DNA of 64,000 nucleotides. It comes from RCIO01 sp040880025. GTDB lineage: Bacteria; Pseudomonadota; Alphaproteobacteria; Rhizobiales; Rhizobiaceae. The DNA lies in NCBI GenBank assembly GCA_040880025.1, contig JBBDJD010000014.1, forward strand, positions 22,360 through 86,359, in the 5' to 3' direction. The notes beneath the pieces are model-generated. The model did no database searches. It was not told where the DNA came from and worked only from the letters and a program-made list of their open reading frames with translations. Below are positions 7,809 to 16,330 of this stretch, in pieces. The stretch's first letter is position 1. Each line of letters begins with the position of its first letter. The position numbers and the translations under genes are program-made.

Positions 7809-9487
7809 TGGCCGAATTCAAATCCGACATTGAAATTGCGCGCGCGGCGAACAAGAAGCCGATTATGGAAATCGGCGCCAAGCTTGGCATTCCGCCCGAG
7901 GACCTGTTGCCGTTCGGCCATGACAAGGCGAAGCTTTCAGCTGGGTTCATTGCCTCCAGGCGCAAGGATAATGACGGCAAGCTGATACTGGTCACCGCGA
8001 TCAATCCGACGCCGGCGGGCGAGGGCAAGACAACCACCACGGTCGGCCTTGGCGATGGTCTGAACCGGATCGGCAAGAAGGCGGCAATCTGTATCCGCGA
8101 GGCGTCGCTTGGCCCGAATTTCGGCATGAAGGGTGGCGCGGCAGGCGGCGGGATGGCCCAGGTCGTGCCGATGGAGGACATGAACCTCCATTTTACTGGC
8201 GATTTTCATGCAATCACCACGGCGCACAACCTGCTGTCGGCGATGATCGACAACCACATCTACTGGGGCAACGAACAGGGCATCGACATTCGCCGCGTGA
8301 CTTGGCGGCGTGTGATGGACATGAACGACCGGGCGCTGCGCCAGATCAACGTGTCGCTCGGCGGCGTCGCCAACGGGTTTCCGCGCGAGACGGGCTTCGA
8401 CATCACCGTTGCTTCGGAAGTGATGGCCATTCTCTGCCTGGCGTTGGATCTGAAAGATCTCGAGAAGCGGCTAGGCGACATCATCGTCGCCTATCGGCGC
8501 GACAAATCGGCAGTCTATGCCCGCGACCTCAAGGCCGACCGCGCAATGGCGGTGCTGCTGAAAGACGCCATGTCGCCCAATCTGGTGCAGACACTCGAAA
8601 ACAACCCCGCCTTCGTGCATGGCGGGCCGTTCGCCAACATCGCCCATGGCTGCAATTCGGTCGTGGCCACGCAGACAGCGCTCAAGCTGGCTGACTACGT
8701 CGTTACCGAAGCGGGCTTCGGCGCCGATCTCGGCGCGGAGAAATTCTTCAACATCAAATGCCGCAAGGCTGGCCTCAAGCCGGCGGCTGCGGTCGTCGTC
8801 GCCACCATTCGCGCGCTGAAGATGAATGGCGGCATCAAGAAGGACGACCTTGGCACCGAGAATGTCGACGCGGTCAAAAAGGGCTGCGCCAATCTCGGCC
8901 GGCATATCGAGAATGTGAAGCAGTTCGGCGTTCCGGCAGTGGTCGCGATCAATCACTTCGTCTCGGACACCGACGCCGAAATCGAAGCGGTGAAAGCATA
9001 TGTGAAAGGGCAGGGCGCCGAGGCGATCCTGTGCAAACACTGGGCGAAAGGTTCGGCCGGCATCGAGGACCTCGCGCACAAGGTCGTTGAACTGGCCGAC
9101 AGCGGCGCTTCGCAGTTTTCGCCGCTTTATCCAGACGAGATGGGCCTGTTCGACAAGATCGACACGATCGTCAAACGCATCTATCGCGGCTCGGAAGCGA
9201 TTGCCGACAAGAGCGTTCGCGATCAGCTTCATCAATGGGAGCAGGCCGGTTACGGCAACCTGCCGGTTTGCATGGCGAAGACGCAATATTCTTTCTCGAC
9301 AGACCCCAATCTGCGGGGAGCGCCGGTGGATCATGTCGTGCCGGTGCGCGAGGTGCGGCTTGCGGCTGGCGCCGGTTTCGTGGTGGCGATCTGCGGTGAG
9401 ATCATGACCATGCCGGGCCTGCCGAAATCGCCTTCGTCGGAAAAGATATTCCTCAACGAGCAAGGCTTTATCGAAGGTCTGTTCTAG
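7808..9487 (+). CDS. fhs: Formate--tetrahydrofolate ligase
   Basis: The product has 559 residues, the usual length for the family. The enzyme makes 10-formyl-THF from formate, THF and ATP in cytosolic one-carbon metabolism. The ATP-binding loop TPAGEGKTTTTVGLGDGL lies at about residues 67-84, followed by the conserved REASLGPNFGMKGGAAGGG and FHAITTAHNLLSAMIDNH blocks. Later KFFNIKCRKAG and EIMTMPGLPKSPS are also diagnostic. ATG 7808 is the only reasonable start: translation is in-family from there. It is transcribed alone, and the twin palindromes upstream suggest specific transcriptional control. Confidence 0.97.
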   Translation: MAEFKSDIEIARAANKKPIMEIGAKLGIPPEDLLPFGHDKAKLSAGFIASRRKDNDGKLILVTAINPTPAGEGKTTTTVGLGDGLNRIGKKAAICIREASLGPNFGMKGGAAGGGMAQVVPMEDMNLHFTGDFHAITTAHNLLSAMIDNHIYWGNEQGIDIRRVTWRRVMDMNDRALRQINVSLGGVANGFPRETGFDITVASEVMAILCLALDLKDLEKRLGDIIVAYRRDKSAVYARDLKADRAMAVLLKDAMSPNLVQTLENNPAFVHGGPFANIAHGCNSVVATQTALKLADYVVTEAGFGADLGAEKFFNIKCRKAGLKPAAAVVVATIRALKMNGGIKKDDLGTENVDAVKKGCANLGRHIENVKQFGVPAVVAINHFVSDTDAEIEAVKAYVKGQGAEAILCKHWAKGSAGIEDLAHKVVELADSGASQFSPLYPDEMGLFDKIDTIVKRIYRGSEAIADKSVRDQLHQWEQAGYGNLPVCMAKTQYSFSTDPNLRGAPVDHVVPVREVRLAAGAGFVVAICGEIMTMPGLPKSPSSEKIFLNEQGFIEGLF

Positions 9488-9556
9488 ACACCGCATCGCG
9501 ACCGGCAGCGCAAGGGAAACGTTGCGCGCGATTGCGGAACCAGCCATATCCGACGG

Positions 9557-10876
9557 ATGATCGGTTTCAGACAGGCGTCTCTGGCGAAGTGGGTTTGGCA
9601 GCTTAGGCGGGTGACACGCAAGCTGTGGCTGCGGGCTACGCTGATTTCGTTGCTAGCCGTCGGTGCGGCGCTCGTTTCGCTGTTGGTGTCGCCCTACCTG
9701 CCTTCGGGGCTGTCGGCCAAGATCGGTGCGGATGCCGTCGAGCGTATCCTGAACATCATCGCGACGAGCATGCTGGCCGTCACCACCTTCTCATTGAGTG
9801 CCACCGTTGCCGCCTATTCCGCCGCGACCAGCAATGTCACGCCTCGCGCCACCAAGCTTCTGATCGAGGACAGGACGACGTTGAATGTCCTGGCAACCTT
9901 CGTCGGTTCGTTCCTCTTTTCGGTTGTCGCAATCATTACTCTCGCGATGGGCGCATATGGCGAGCAAGGCCGGGTCGTCTTGTTCGCCGTGACGATACTC
10001 GTCATCATCCTGATCGTTGTGACCCTGTTGCGCTGGATCGACTATCTGCTGCGTCTCGGAAGGGTCGGCGAGACGACTGAAGAAGTGGAGGAAGCGGTCA
10101 CGGCCGCCATGCGGGCACGCAAGAAGTGTCCCAACCTCGACGGGACGCCATGGGACGATCCGGATCTGCTGCCGGCCAACGCGCAGCCGGTCTGGTCAAA
10201 GCGTATCGGCTATGTCCAGCATGTTGACGTCAGTGCGGCTTCTGCCCGCGCGGAAGAATTCGGCGCGCGCATCTATCTCGCGGCTCTGCCTGGAACCTTT
10301 GTCGACCTCAAGCGCCCGCTGGCATGGATTGCCGGCGCCAAGGGCGATCTCGATCCGGCGTCGATCGCATCCGCATTTACTGTCGGCGACGAGCGGTCCT
10401 TCGATCAGGACCCGCGCTTCGGCCTTTGCGTGCTTGCCGAAATTGCATCGCGGGCGCTGTCTCCGGGCCTGAACGATCCTGGCACCGCGATCGACGTGAT
10501 CGGGCGCGGTGTGCGGATCATGTCGATATGGGCGGAACTGGCCGGGAAAGACATCGAGCCGCGCTATCCGCACGTTTTTGTTCCTTCAATCTCCATATCC
10601 GACCTTTTCGACGACCTGTTCTCACCGATTGCTCGTGACGGCGCCGCGGTCGCGGAAGTCCAGATAAGGCTTCAAAAGGCATATGCCTCGCTCGCTCGTA
10701 GCGACGACCTCCGGTTTCGCGAAAGCGCCACGCGCTACTCCCACATAGCACTCGAACGAGCGAAGACGGCGATGAATTCGCAACATGATATCGAGCGGGT
10801 CAAGGCCGCCGCCGCGTTGGTGTCGCCCGAAAAGCGCAGGTCCTCCGGGAGCAAGCGAAGGAAGGCGGGACAGTGA
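9557..10876 (+). CDS. DUF2254 family membrane protein
   Basis: The product has 439 residues. About four transmembrane segments occupy the first 160 residues (LWLRATLISLLAVGAALVSLL, ATFVGSFLFSVVAIITLA, VTILVIILIVVTLL). A soluble C-terminal half contains FCVLAEIASRALSPGLNDP-like sequence (here LCVLAEIASRALSPGLNDPGTA). That motif and the overall plan match DUF2254. Function unknown in the family. The stop codon overlaps the GTG start of the PAP2 gene by four bases (10873-10876), so the two are translationally coupled. Confidence 0.88.
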   Translation: MIGFRQASLAKWVWQLRRVTRKLWLRATLISLLAVGAALVSLLVSPYLPSGLSAKIGADAVERILNIIATSMLAVTTFSLSATVAAYSAATSNVTPRATKLLIEDRTTLNVLATFVGSFLFSVVAIITLAMGAYGEQGRVVLFAVTILVIILIVVTLLRWIDYLLRLGRVGETTEEVEEAVTAAMRARKKCPNLDGTPWDDPDLLPANAQPVWSKRIGYVQHVDVSAASARAEEFGARIYLAALPGTFVDLKRPLAWIAGAKGDLDPASIASAFTVGDERSFDQDPRFGLCVLAEIASRALSPGLNDPGTAIDVIGRGVRIMSIWAELAGKDIEPRYPHVFVPSISISDLFDDLFSPIARDGAAVAEVQIRLQKAYASLARSDDLRFRESATRYSHIALERAKTAMNSQHDIERVKAAAALVSPEKRRSSGSKRRKAGQ

Positions 10877-11574
10877 CTTCGGTGACCGATCTTGTGCGGG
10901 GCATGAAGGACATACGCCTGTCTTCCGCCCCGGTGCTGCTCATGGCCGTGATCGCCATCGCACTCTATGCGTTCTTCCAGATCGCGGATGAGGTCAGCGA
11001 GGCGGAGATCGCGCAATTGGACAACGCGTTGCTGCTTGTCTTCCGCAATCCCGCCGATATCGCCGATCCGATCGGCCCGCCGTGGCTGGAGGAAACGGTG
11101 ACCGAGATCACGTCCCTGGGCGGATACCCCATACTGGTAGCCGTGGTGGCGGCGGTTGCAGGCTATCTTGTTGTCGTGCGCATGTTCGGCCCCGCCCTAT
11201 ACGTCGTGTTGTCCGTTAGCGCCGGCACATTGCTCAGCCAGGTCCTCAAGTCACTGTATGACCGGCCGCGCCCGGACATCGTCGAGCATCTGGTGGTCGC
11301 CCACACGGCAAGCTTCCCCAGCGGCCACGCAACCATGAGCGCGGTTGTCTATCTGACGCTGGCTGCGTTGATCGTACGCCTGGTCGACGACGTGCGAGCG
11401 CGTGTCTACGTCATTTGCGTGGCGGTACTGGTGTCGGTCCTTGTCGGCATGAGCCGCATCTATCTCGGCGTCCATTGGCCGAGCGATGTTGCCGCCGGCT
11501 GGGCGCTGGGCGTGGCCTGGGCGTGCCTGTCATGGCTCAGCGTCTCGGCGCTACGGGCTATGCGCCGCGGCTGA
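10873..11574 (+). CDS. PAP2 family phosphatase (lipid phosphatase-like)
   Basis: The product has 233 residues, with start GTG 10873 overlapping the upstream stop (GTGA). The three phosphatase signatures are complete: KSLYDRPRP (KX6RP), FPSGHATM (PSGH) and SRIYLGVHWPSD (SRX5HX3D). About five to six membrane helices frame them. The family dephosphorylates phosphatidic acid, undecaprenyl pyrophosphate or related membrane substrates; which one cannot be told here. Coupling to the DUF2254 membrane protein suggests a shared envelope role. Confidence 0.92.
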   Translation: MTSVTDLVRGMKDIRLSSAPVLLMAVIAIALYAFFQIADEVSEAEIAQLDNALLLVFRNPADIADPIGPPWLEETVTEITSLGGYPILVAVVAAVAGYLVVVRMFGPALYVVLSVSAGTLLSQVLKSLYDRPRPDIVEHLVVAHTASFPSGHATMSAVVYLTLAALIVRLVDDVRARVYVICVAVLVSVLVGMSRIYLGVHWPSDVAAGWALGVAWACLSWLSVSALRAMRRG

Positions 11575-11617
11575 ACCGGGTTGCGCGGCCGAGGTTTCGC
11601 CGCTAATGGATTTGCCG

Positions 11618-11665
11618 ATGAACACGCATTCGACCAGCAATCAGTGGTGGTGGGGCTGCCTATAG
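11618..11665 (+). CDS. trpL: Tryptophan attenuator leader peptide
   Basis: This 15-codon frame reads MNTHSTSNQWWWGCL and stops at TAG 11663-11665. Three consecutive Trp codons (11645-11653) sit just before a hairpin set ending in a T-run. This is the layout of rhizobial trpL, where ribosome stalling at the Trp codons governs trpE(G). In Sinorhizobium meliloti the equivalent leader also yields a trans-acting small RNA (rnTrpL) and a functional leader peptide; whether this one does so is unknown. Confidence 0.88.
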   Translation: MNTHSTSNQWWWGCL

Positions 11666-11704
11666 CGGCCTGAGCGAACGCGTACGCGTAAACATGGTGG
11701 CCGC
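11664..11704 (+). promoter_or_regulatory. trp antiterminator hairpin
   Basis: GCGGCC at 11665-11670, just at the trpL stop codon, is complementary to GGCCGC at 11699-11704. Since the latter is also the left arm of the terminator, the two structures exclude each other. The loop contains the perfect 12-bp palindrome ACGCGTACGCGT (11678-11689), which may form an extra internal hairpin. Confidence 0.7.
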
Positions 11705-11731
11705 AACGGGATGTCCGGGCGGCCATTTTTT
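11698..11731 (+). terminator. trp attenuator terminator
   Basis: TGGCCGC (11698-11704) pairs with GCGGCCA (11719-11725), with an extra inner CGG/CCG pairing, followed directly by six T (11726-11731). It lies 45 bases before the trpE(G) ATG. Under tryptophan sufficiency transcription should end here. Confidence 0.85.
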
Positions 11732-11776
11732 GTTTGGGTCCCCCGGTCCTCCAAGGGCGAAGGACGGAGAGCTGAA

Positions 11777-13966
11777 ATGACTGTCGAAAAGCTGGACAAT
11801 GGCGCGGAACGGTTCGTGACGAAGGGCGGCGTCACGATCACGCGCGCGCGCCACGAAACGCCCTATGAGCATGCGATCGAGACCTACATAGACGCGCTCA
11901 ATTCGCGGCGCGGCTGCGTGTTTTCGTCGAATTACGAATATCCGGGACGCTACACGCGCTGGGACACGGCCATCGTCGATCCGCCTCTTGCGATCACCGC
12001 ACGCGGCCGGGCCATGCGCATCGACGCGCTGAACGAGCGGGGCGCCGCGCTCCTTCCGGCAGTCGAGAGGACGCTTTCAAGCCTTGCGGAAGTGACGATT
12101 GAAAACGTCTCCAAACAGCAGATCAATTTGCAGGTTGCCGAACCGAGCCGCGCTTTCGTTGAGGAAGAGCGCTCACGTGTGCCGACGGTTTTCACCGTGC
12201 TTCGCGCGCTGGTCGATCTGTTTCGCACCGATCAGGACGACAATCTCGGTTTCTACGGTGCGTTCGGCTATGACCTCGCATTCCAGTTCGACCCGATCAA
12301 GCAGAAGCTCGAGCGCGGCGAAAGCCAGCGCGATCTGGTGCTGTACCTGCCCGACGAGATTCTGGTGGTCGACCATCACGCCGCCAAGGCATGGCACGAC
12401 CGCTACGATTATGCGGGCGAGGGCTTCACGACCGAAGGTTTGGAGCGGGGCGGGGAGGAGGAGGCGTTCGTGCCTTCCACCGTGCAGCCGCCGCTTGGCG
12501 ACCATGAACCGGGCGAATACTCCCGGCTGGTCGAAAAAGCGAAGGAGAGCTTCCGGCGCGGCGATCTGTTCGAAGTCGTTCCCGGCCAGCTATTTTATGA
12601 GCGGTGCGAAACGAGCCCGTCGGAAATCGCCCGCCGGCTGAAGATAATCAACCCCTCGCCCTATTCCTTCTTCATCAATCTCGGCGAGCGTGAGTATCTG
12701 ATCGGCGCATCGCCGGAAATGTTCGTACGGGTTTCCGGCCGTAGGGTCGAAACCTGTCCGATTTCCGGCACGATCCGGCGCGGCGACGACGCGATCTCCG
12801 ACAGCGAGCAGATCCTCAAGCTGCTCAATTCGAAGAAGGACGAATCCGAACTGACCATGTGTTCGGACGTCGACCGCAACGACAAGAGCCGGGTATGCGA
12901 GCCGGGTTCGGTGCGCGTTATCGGGCGGCGGCAGATCGAGATGTATTCGCGCCTCATCCATACGGTCGACCATATCGAGGGGCGGTTGCGCGAGGACATG
13001 GACGCGTTCGACGCATTTCTCAGCCATGCCTGGGCGGTGACCGTGACTGGGGCGCCCAAACTGTGGGCCATGCGCTTCATCGAGGAGAACGAGAAAAGCC
13101 CGCGCGCCTGGTATGGCGGGGCGATCGGCATGGTGCATTTCAACGGCGACCTGAATACGGGACTTACACTGCGCACAATCCGGGTGAAGGACGGGCTGGC
13201 GGAAGTGCGCGCGGGCGCCACTTTGCTCAACGATTCCAATCCTGAAGAGGAAGAGGCGGAGACCGAGCTCAAGGCGTCTGCCATGCTGGCCGCCATACGC
13301 GAAGCCTCGGCCGGCAACGCCGGCGGAACGGAGCGCGTGGCAGCGCGGGTTGGCGAGGGGTTGACGATCCTTTTGGTCGATCACGAAGACAGCTTCGTCC
13401 ACACACTCGCCAACTATTTCCGTCAGACCGGCGCACATGTAACCACGGTCCGCACACCGGTGCCCGACGAGGTGTTCGACCGGATGCAGCCAGATCTGGT
13501 TGTGTTGTCGCCGGGACCGGGAATGCCAAAGGATTTCGACTGCAAGGCAACCATCACGCGCGCCCGCGCCCGCAACCTCCCGATCTTCGGCGTGTGTCTT
13601 GGATTGCAGGCGTTGGCAGAGGCCTTTGGAGGCGAACTCAGGCAGTTGCACGAACCCATGCATGGCAAGCCGTCGCGGGTTCGCGTGAATGAGCCGGGCA
13701 TCATCTTTTCCGGACTTCCGAAGGAGGTGACGGTTGGCCGCTACCATTCGATCTTCGCCGATCCGGTTCGGCTGCCGGAAGAGTTCCTCGTCACGGCGGA
13801 AACCGAGGACGGCGTGGTGATGGCGATCGAACATCGCAAGGAACCCATCGCCGCCGTCCAGTTCCATCCTGAGTCGATCATGTCGCTGGGACAGAACGCA
13901 GGTATGCGCATGATCGAAAACGTCGTGGCGCATCTGCCCAGACGAGCGAAGATCAAGGCGGCGTAG
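11777..13966 (+). CDS. trpE(G): Anthranilate synthase, fused TrpE-TrpG
   Basis: The product has 729 residues from ATG 11777, the same length as I recall for S. meliloti TrpE(G). An in-frame ATG at 11711 lies inside the attenuator and is rejected. The N-terminal ~510 residues are the chorismate-using TrpE component (CPISGTIRRG, TMCSDVDRNDKSRVC, VTGAPKLWAMRFIEE, GGAIGMVHFNG). The C-terminal ~190 residues are a class-I glutamine amidotransferase with the nucleophile in GVCLGLQAL and His/Glu in AVQFHPES. It catalyses the first step of tryptophan synthesis. Regulation by the leader attenuator is evident. Confidence 0.97.
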   Translation: MTVEKLDNGAERFVTKGGVTITRARHETPYEHAIETYIDALNSRRGCVFSSNYEYPGRYTRWDTAIVDPPLAITARGRAMRIDALNERGAALLPAVERTLSSLAEVTIENVSKQQINLQVAEPSRAFVEEERSRVPTVFTVLRALVDLFRTDQDDNLGFYGAFGYDLAFQFDPIKQKLERGESQRDLVLYLPDEILVVDHHAAKAWHDRYDYAGEGFTTEGLERGGEEEAFVPSTVQPPLGDHEPGEYSRLVEKAKESFRRGDLFEVVPGQLFYERCETSPSEIARRLKIINPSPYSFFINLGEREYLIGASPEMFVRVSGRRVETCPISGTIRRGDDAISDSEQILKLLNSKKDESELTMCSDVDRNDKSRVCEPGSVRVIGRRQIEMYSRLIHTVDHIEGRLREDMDAFDAFLSHAWAVTVTGAPKLWAMRFIEENEKSPRAWYGGAIGMVHFNGDLNTGLTLRTIRVKDGLAEVRAGATLLNDSNPEEEEAETELKASAMLAAIREASAGNAGGTERVAARVGEGLTILLVDHEDSFVHTLANYFRQTGAHVTTVRTPVPDEVFDRMQPDLVVLSPGPGMPKDFDCKATITRARARNLPIFGVCLGLQALAEAFGGELRQLHEPMHGKPSRVRVNEPGIIFSGLPKEVTVGRYHSIFADPVRLPEEFLVTAETEDGVVMAIEHRKEPIAAVQFHPESIMSLGQNAGMRMIENVVAHLPRRAKIKAA

Positions 13967-13975
13967 AGGCAGCGT

Positions 13976-14884
13976 GTGACGGCGAAGGAGCGCATACGCA
14001 GGCTGGCCGCGTGGTCGATTGCGATCGCGTTCGTCGTCATGTCGCTGAAATTCGTCGCCTGGCGAATGACCGGTTCCGTTGCGCTGTTTTCGGACGCGCT
14101 GGAATCCATCGTCAACGTGATCGCATCCGGCACCGCATATTGGGCGATCCTGATCTCGCACAAGCCCGCCGACAGCGCGCATCAGCACGGCCATCACAAG
14201 GCCGAGTATTTCTCCGCAGTGCTGGAAGGCGTGCTGATCGTGGTCGCCGCGCTGCTGATCATGACCGAGGTCTGGCGTGTCTGGCAAACGCCGGTCGTCC
14301 TCGACGCGCCCTGGCCGGGTCTTGCGGTGAATGGCGCCGCGGCAGTCATGAACGGGTTGTGGGCATGGCTCCTGATCCGGGTCGGAAGCGCCGCAAGATC
14401 ACCGGCTCTCATCGCCGACGGTCGGCATATCCTGACCGACGTCGTGACATCCGTGGGTGTGATACTGGGCCTGGTGGGTGCGGTGCTTACCGGCTGGTAT
14501 CTGCTCGATCCCCTCCTGGCGCTGGTCGTGGCGCTCAACATTCTGTGGCAGGGCTGGAAGGTGATCCGGTCGTCGCTGGACGGGCTGATGGACCGGGCGG
14601 TCGACGCCGATGAGCATATCCGTTTGCGCGATATCATCTCGGCCAATTCGAAGGGCGCGCTGGAGGTGCACGACCTGAAGACGCGCATCGCCGGACGTGC
14701 GACGTTCATCGAGTTTCATCTTGTCGTCGATGCGGGAATGACGGTCGCCGACAGTCATGTGATCTGCGACCGCATCGAGGACGCTCTGAAGGCCGAGGTT
14801 CCGTCGGTGCGCGTCATTATCCACGTGGAGCCCGACAATGAGGCGAAGCTGCCCGCAGGCTCCGCCGCGGTGCCTTTCGCTTGA
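13976..14884 (+). CDS. Cation diffusion facilitator (CDF) family transporter
   Basis: The product has 302 residues, starting at GTG 13976, ten bases after trpE(G), so the two may be co-transcribed. Membrane helices and metal-site motifs of the CDF family are present: LFSDALESIVNVIAS in helix 2, a His-rich HQHGHHKAEYFSA loop, and HILTDVVTSVGVI in helix 5. The C-terminal cytoplasmic domain (VHDLKTRIAGRATFIEFHLVVD) is the usual dimerising ferredoxin-like fold. It should export Zn, Fe, Mn or a similar divalent cation by proton exchange; the metal cannot be assigned by eye. Confidence 0.9.
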   Translation: MTAKERIRRLAAWSIAIAFVVMSLKFVAWRMTGSVALFSDALESIVNVIASGTAYWAILISHKPADSAHQHGHHKAEYFSAVLEGVLIVVAALLIMTEVWRVWQTPVVLDAPWPGLAVNGAAAVMNGLWAWLLIRVGSAARSPALIADGRHILTDVVTSVGVILGLVGAVLTGWYLLDPLLALVVALNILWQGWKVIRSSLDGLMDRAVDADEHIRLRDIISANSKGALEVHDLKTRIAGRATFIEFHLVVDAGMTVADSHVICDRIEDALKAEVPSVRVIIHVEPDNEAKLPAGSAAVPFA

Positions 14885-15004
14885 GCGAGGAAGAAGCACC
14901 CTCCGCCGAAAAGCTGGAGCCGCGGCTGTTTCGAAGTGATGTGGACCGGGAGACGACTGGCGAAAGCTCAGGTTTTTTGGGTGTGTTCGTCGGTTCGGAC
15001 CCGT

Positions 15005-15592
15005 TCAACCCACCGGCACGCATTGAGACGATCCCGGCGGCAGTTCGGGCGCGAGCGGCGCATAGATCATGAGCGCCGCACCCGGCCACGCGCCATAGCC
15101 GTGATAGAGTGCTGCAAGCATAAGACTCGCAATTTCCTCGAATCTTCCCGCAACTGAAAGCTCGGTCTCGAGTTGGTAGTTTCCCTCCGTTGCCTCCGTT
15201 TCGAAACCCAGATCCGCGAGTTCCGCGCGAGCATACTTCGGCAATTCGAGATGGCCGGGCTCGCCCTTCGCGGGTCCGTAGTAGCCGGACGATGCCTCGC
15301 ACAGGAATGAAATTTTCTGATCGGTAAACATGCATTGCACGTACCGCTGCGGCCACCCTTCCAGCGCAACCACGATGAACCGGTCATATTCGTCTGGTTC
15401 GCTCGTTCGTGCGATGATCTCCAAGCGTTCGACGATCGGGCACTGATACAACCAGATGAAGCTGCCAAGCTCATCGGCAGATGCAGATGATGCCAGCGAC
15501 GGCACGGTTATGGCCACAATGGAACGCAGCAATCCGGCAAGCCTGCAACGGCGAAGGGCCCGATGGCCGATGCGGAAATCATTTGCCGGCAT
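15005..15592 (-). CDS. Exported protein, possibly TY-Chap/YbjN-like fold
   Basis: The product has 195 residues read leftward from ATG at 15592, preceded by GGGAGGA eight bases upstream. The N-terminus (RRCRLAGLLRSIVAITVPSLASSASA) looks like a signal peptide ending near residue 38. The mature part contains RYVQCMFTDQKISFLCEASSGYY and later a region ending IASLMLAALYHGYGAWPG, resembling the TY-Chap/YbjN-type peptide-binding chaperone superfamily. That assignment is tentative, since those proteins are normally cytosolic. Cysteines near residues 52, 85 and 95 could form disulfides. Function unknown. Confidence 0.55.
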   Translation of the reverse strand: MPANDFRIGHRALRRCRLAGLLRSIVAITVPSLASSASADELGSFIWLYQCPIVERLEIIARTSEPDEYDRFIVVALEGWPQRYVQCMFTDQKISFLCEASSGYYGPAKGEPGHLELPKYARAELADLGFETEATEGNYQLETELSVAGRFEEIASLMLAALYHGYGAWPGAALMIYAPLAPELPPGSSQCVPVG

Positions 15593-15707
15593 GTTGTCGA
15601 TCCTCCCAATTCGCATCAAAGAACAAATCAGGAACAATTACAAGTGTCGGCCTTGGCCACCGCATAATTGTTGAAGCTGCCCAGACGATTTGATGCTTCA
15701 TCAGTAA

Positions 15708-15998
15708 TGCGAAGGGCAGACTCCATCGTCCTTGCTCCAGGTGACGGCGTCGATCGTCGCGCTGATCGCAGTCTGCGCCGGGGTTGCGTTTCTCCTGGCG
15801 GAATTCGCGGGCATCGACCCGCTGACGGCGTATCTCGCGACCAGTCCCGGCGGCATGGATTCTGTCGCCATCATTGCGGCGGCCGCCAGCGGTGTGGACA
15901 TTTCCTTCATCATGGCGCTGCAGATGCTGCGTTTCCTGATCGTGCTCCTGATGGGGCCGGCGCTGGCCAGGTTCGTTGCCAAAACGGTGCGAGACTAG
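15708..15998 (+). pseudogene. C-terminal remnant of AbrB-family membrane protein
   Basis: The open frame after a stop at 15705-15707 encodes about 90 residues with GVAFLLAEFAGIDPLTAYLATSPGG-type sequence, then MDSVAIIAAAASGVDISFIMALQ and an ALARFVAKTV tail. This matches the last repeat of the AbrB/ammonia-monooxygenase-like permease family (Pfam PF05145, normally about 350 residues with two such repeats). The N-terminal three quarters is missing: upstream lies the unrelated leftward gene and no in-frame continuation. It is best read as a decayed gene, though a small membrane protein started at TTG 15732 cannot be excluded. Confidence 0.65.
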
Positions 15999-16330
15999 GA
16001 GCACAAATCGCCGCGTCAGAGGTTCCATCCGCCGACGCGACTATGAGCAGGCTTGCCTCTTTCGGAGCTTCGCGATATCAAGCCGCCCATGTTGACGCGC
16101 AGCACATTGCCGGTTTCGCAGACGTCCGCTTTCGCGGGCGAGACCGTTCGCGCGCTTTTCTCGACGCTCCGTCTGCTCGGCCTTAGCGGCGATCGCCGGG
16201 CTCGCTGAGAAGGAGCACCCGGCGGTCGAATGAGCCCGCCGCGGCTTGCTGCTCCTTGCCAACTCCACATTCAATTCAATTCCGTGTCACCGGCGCAGCG
16301 CATTGCCGTGACACTGCCGGAGCCAAGACG
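15999..16330. other. Non-coding gap upstream of leuA
   Basis: No convincing gene. The last 50 bases hold a hairpin: GTGTCAC plus GGC (16284-16294) pairs with GCC plus GTGACAC (16305-16314) with one bulged base, ending four bases before the GGAG ribosome-binding site of leuA. A short frame, ATG 16230 to TGA 16334, overlaps the leuA ATG as ATGA but has no properly spaced ribosome-binding site and no leucine run. Confidence 0.5.
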
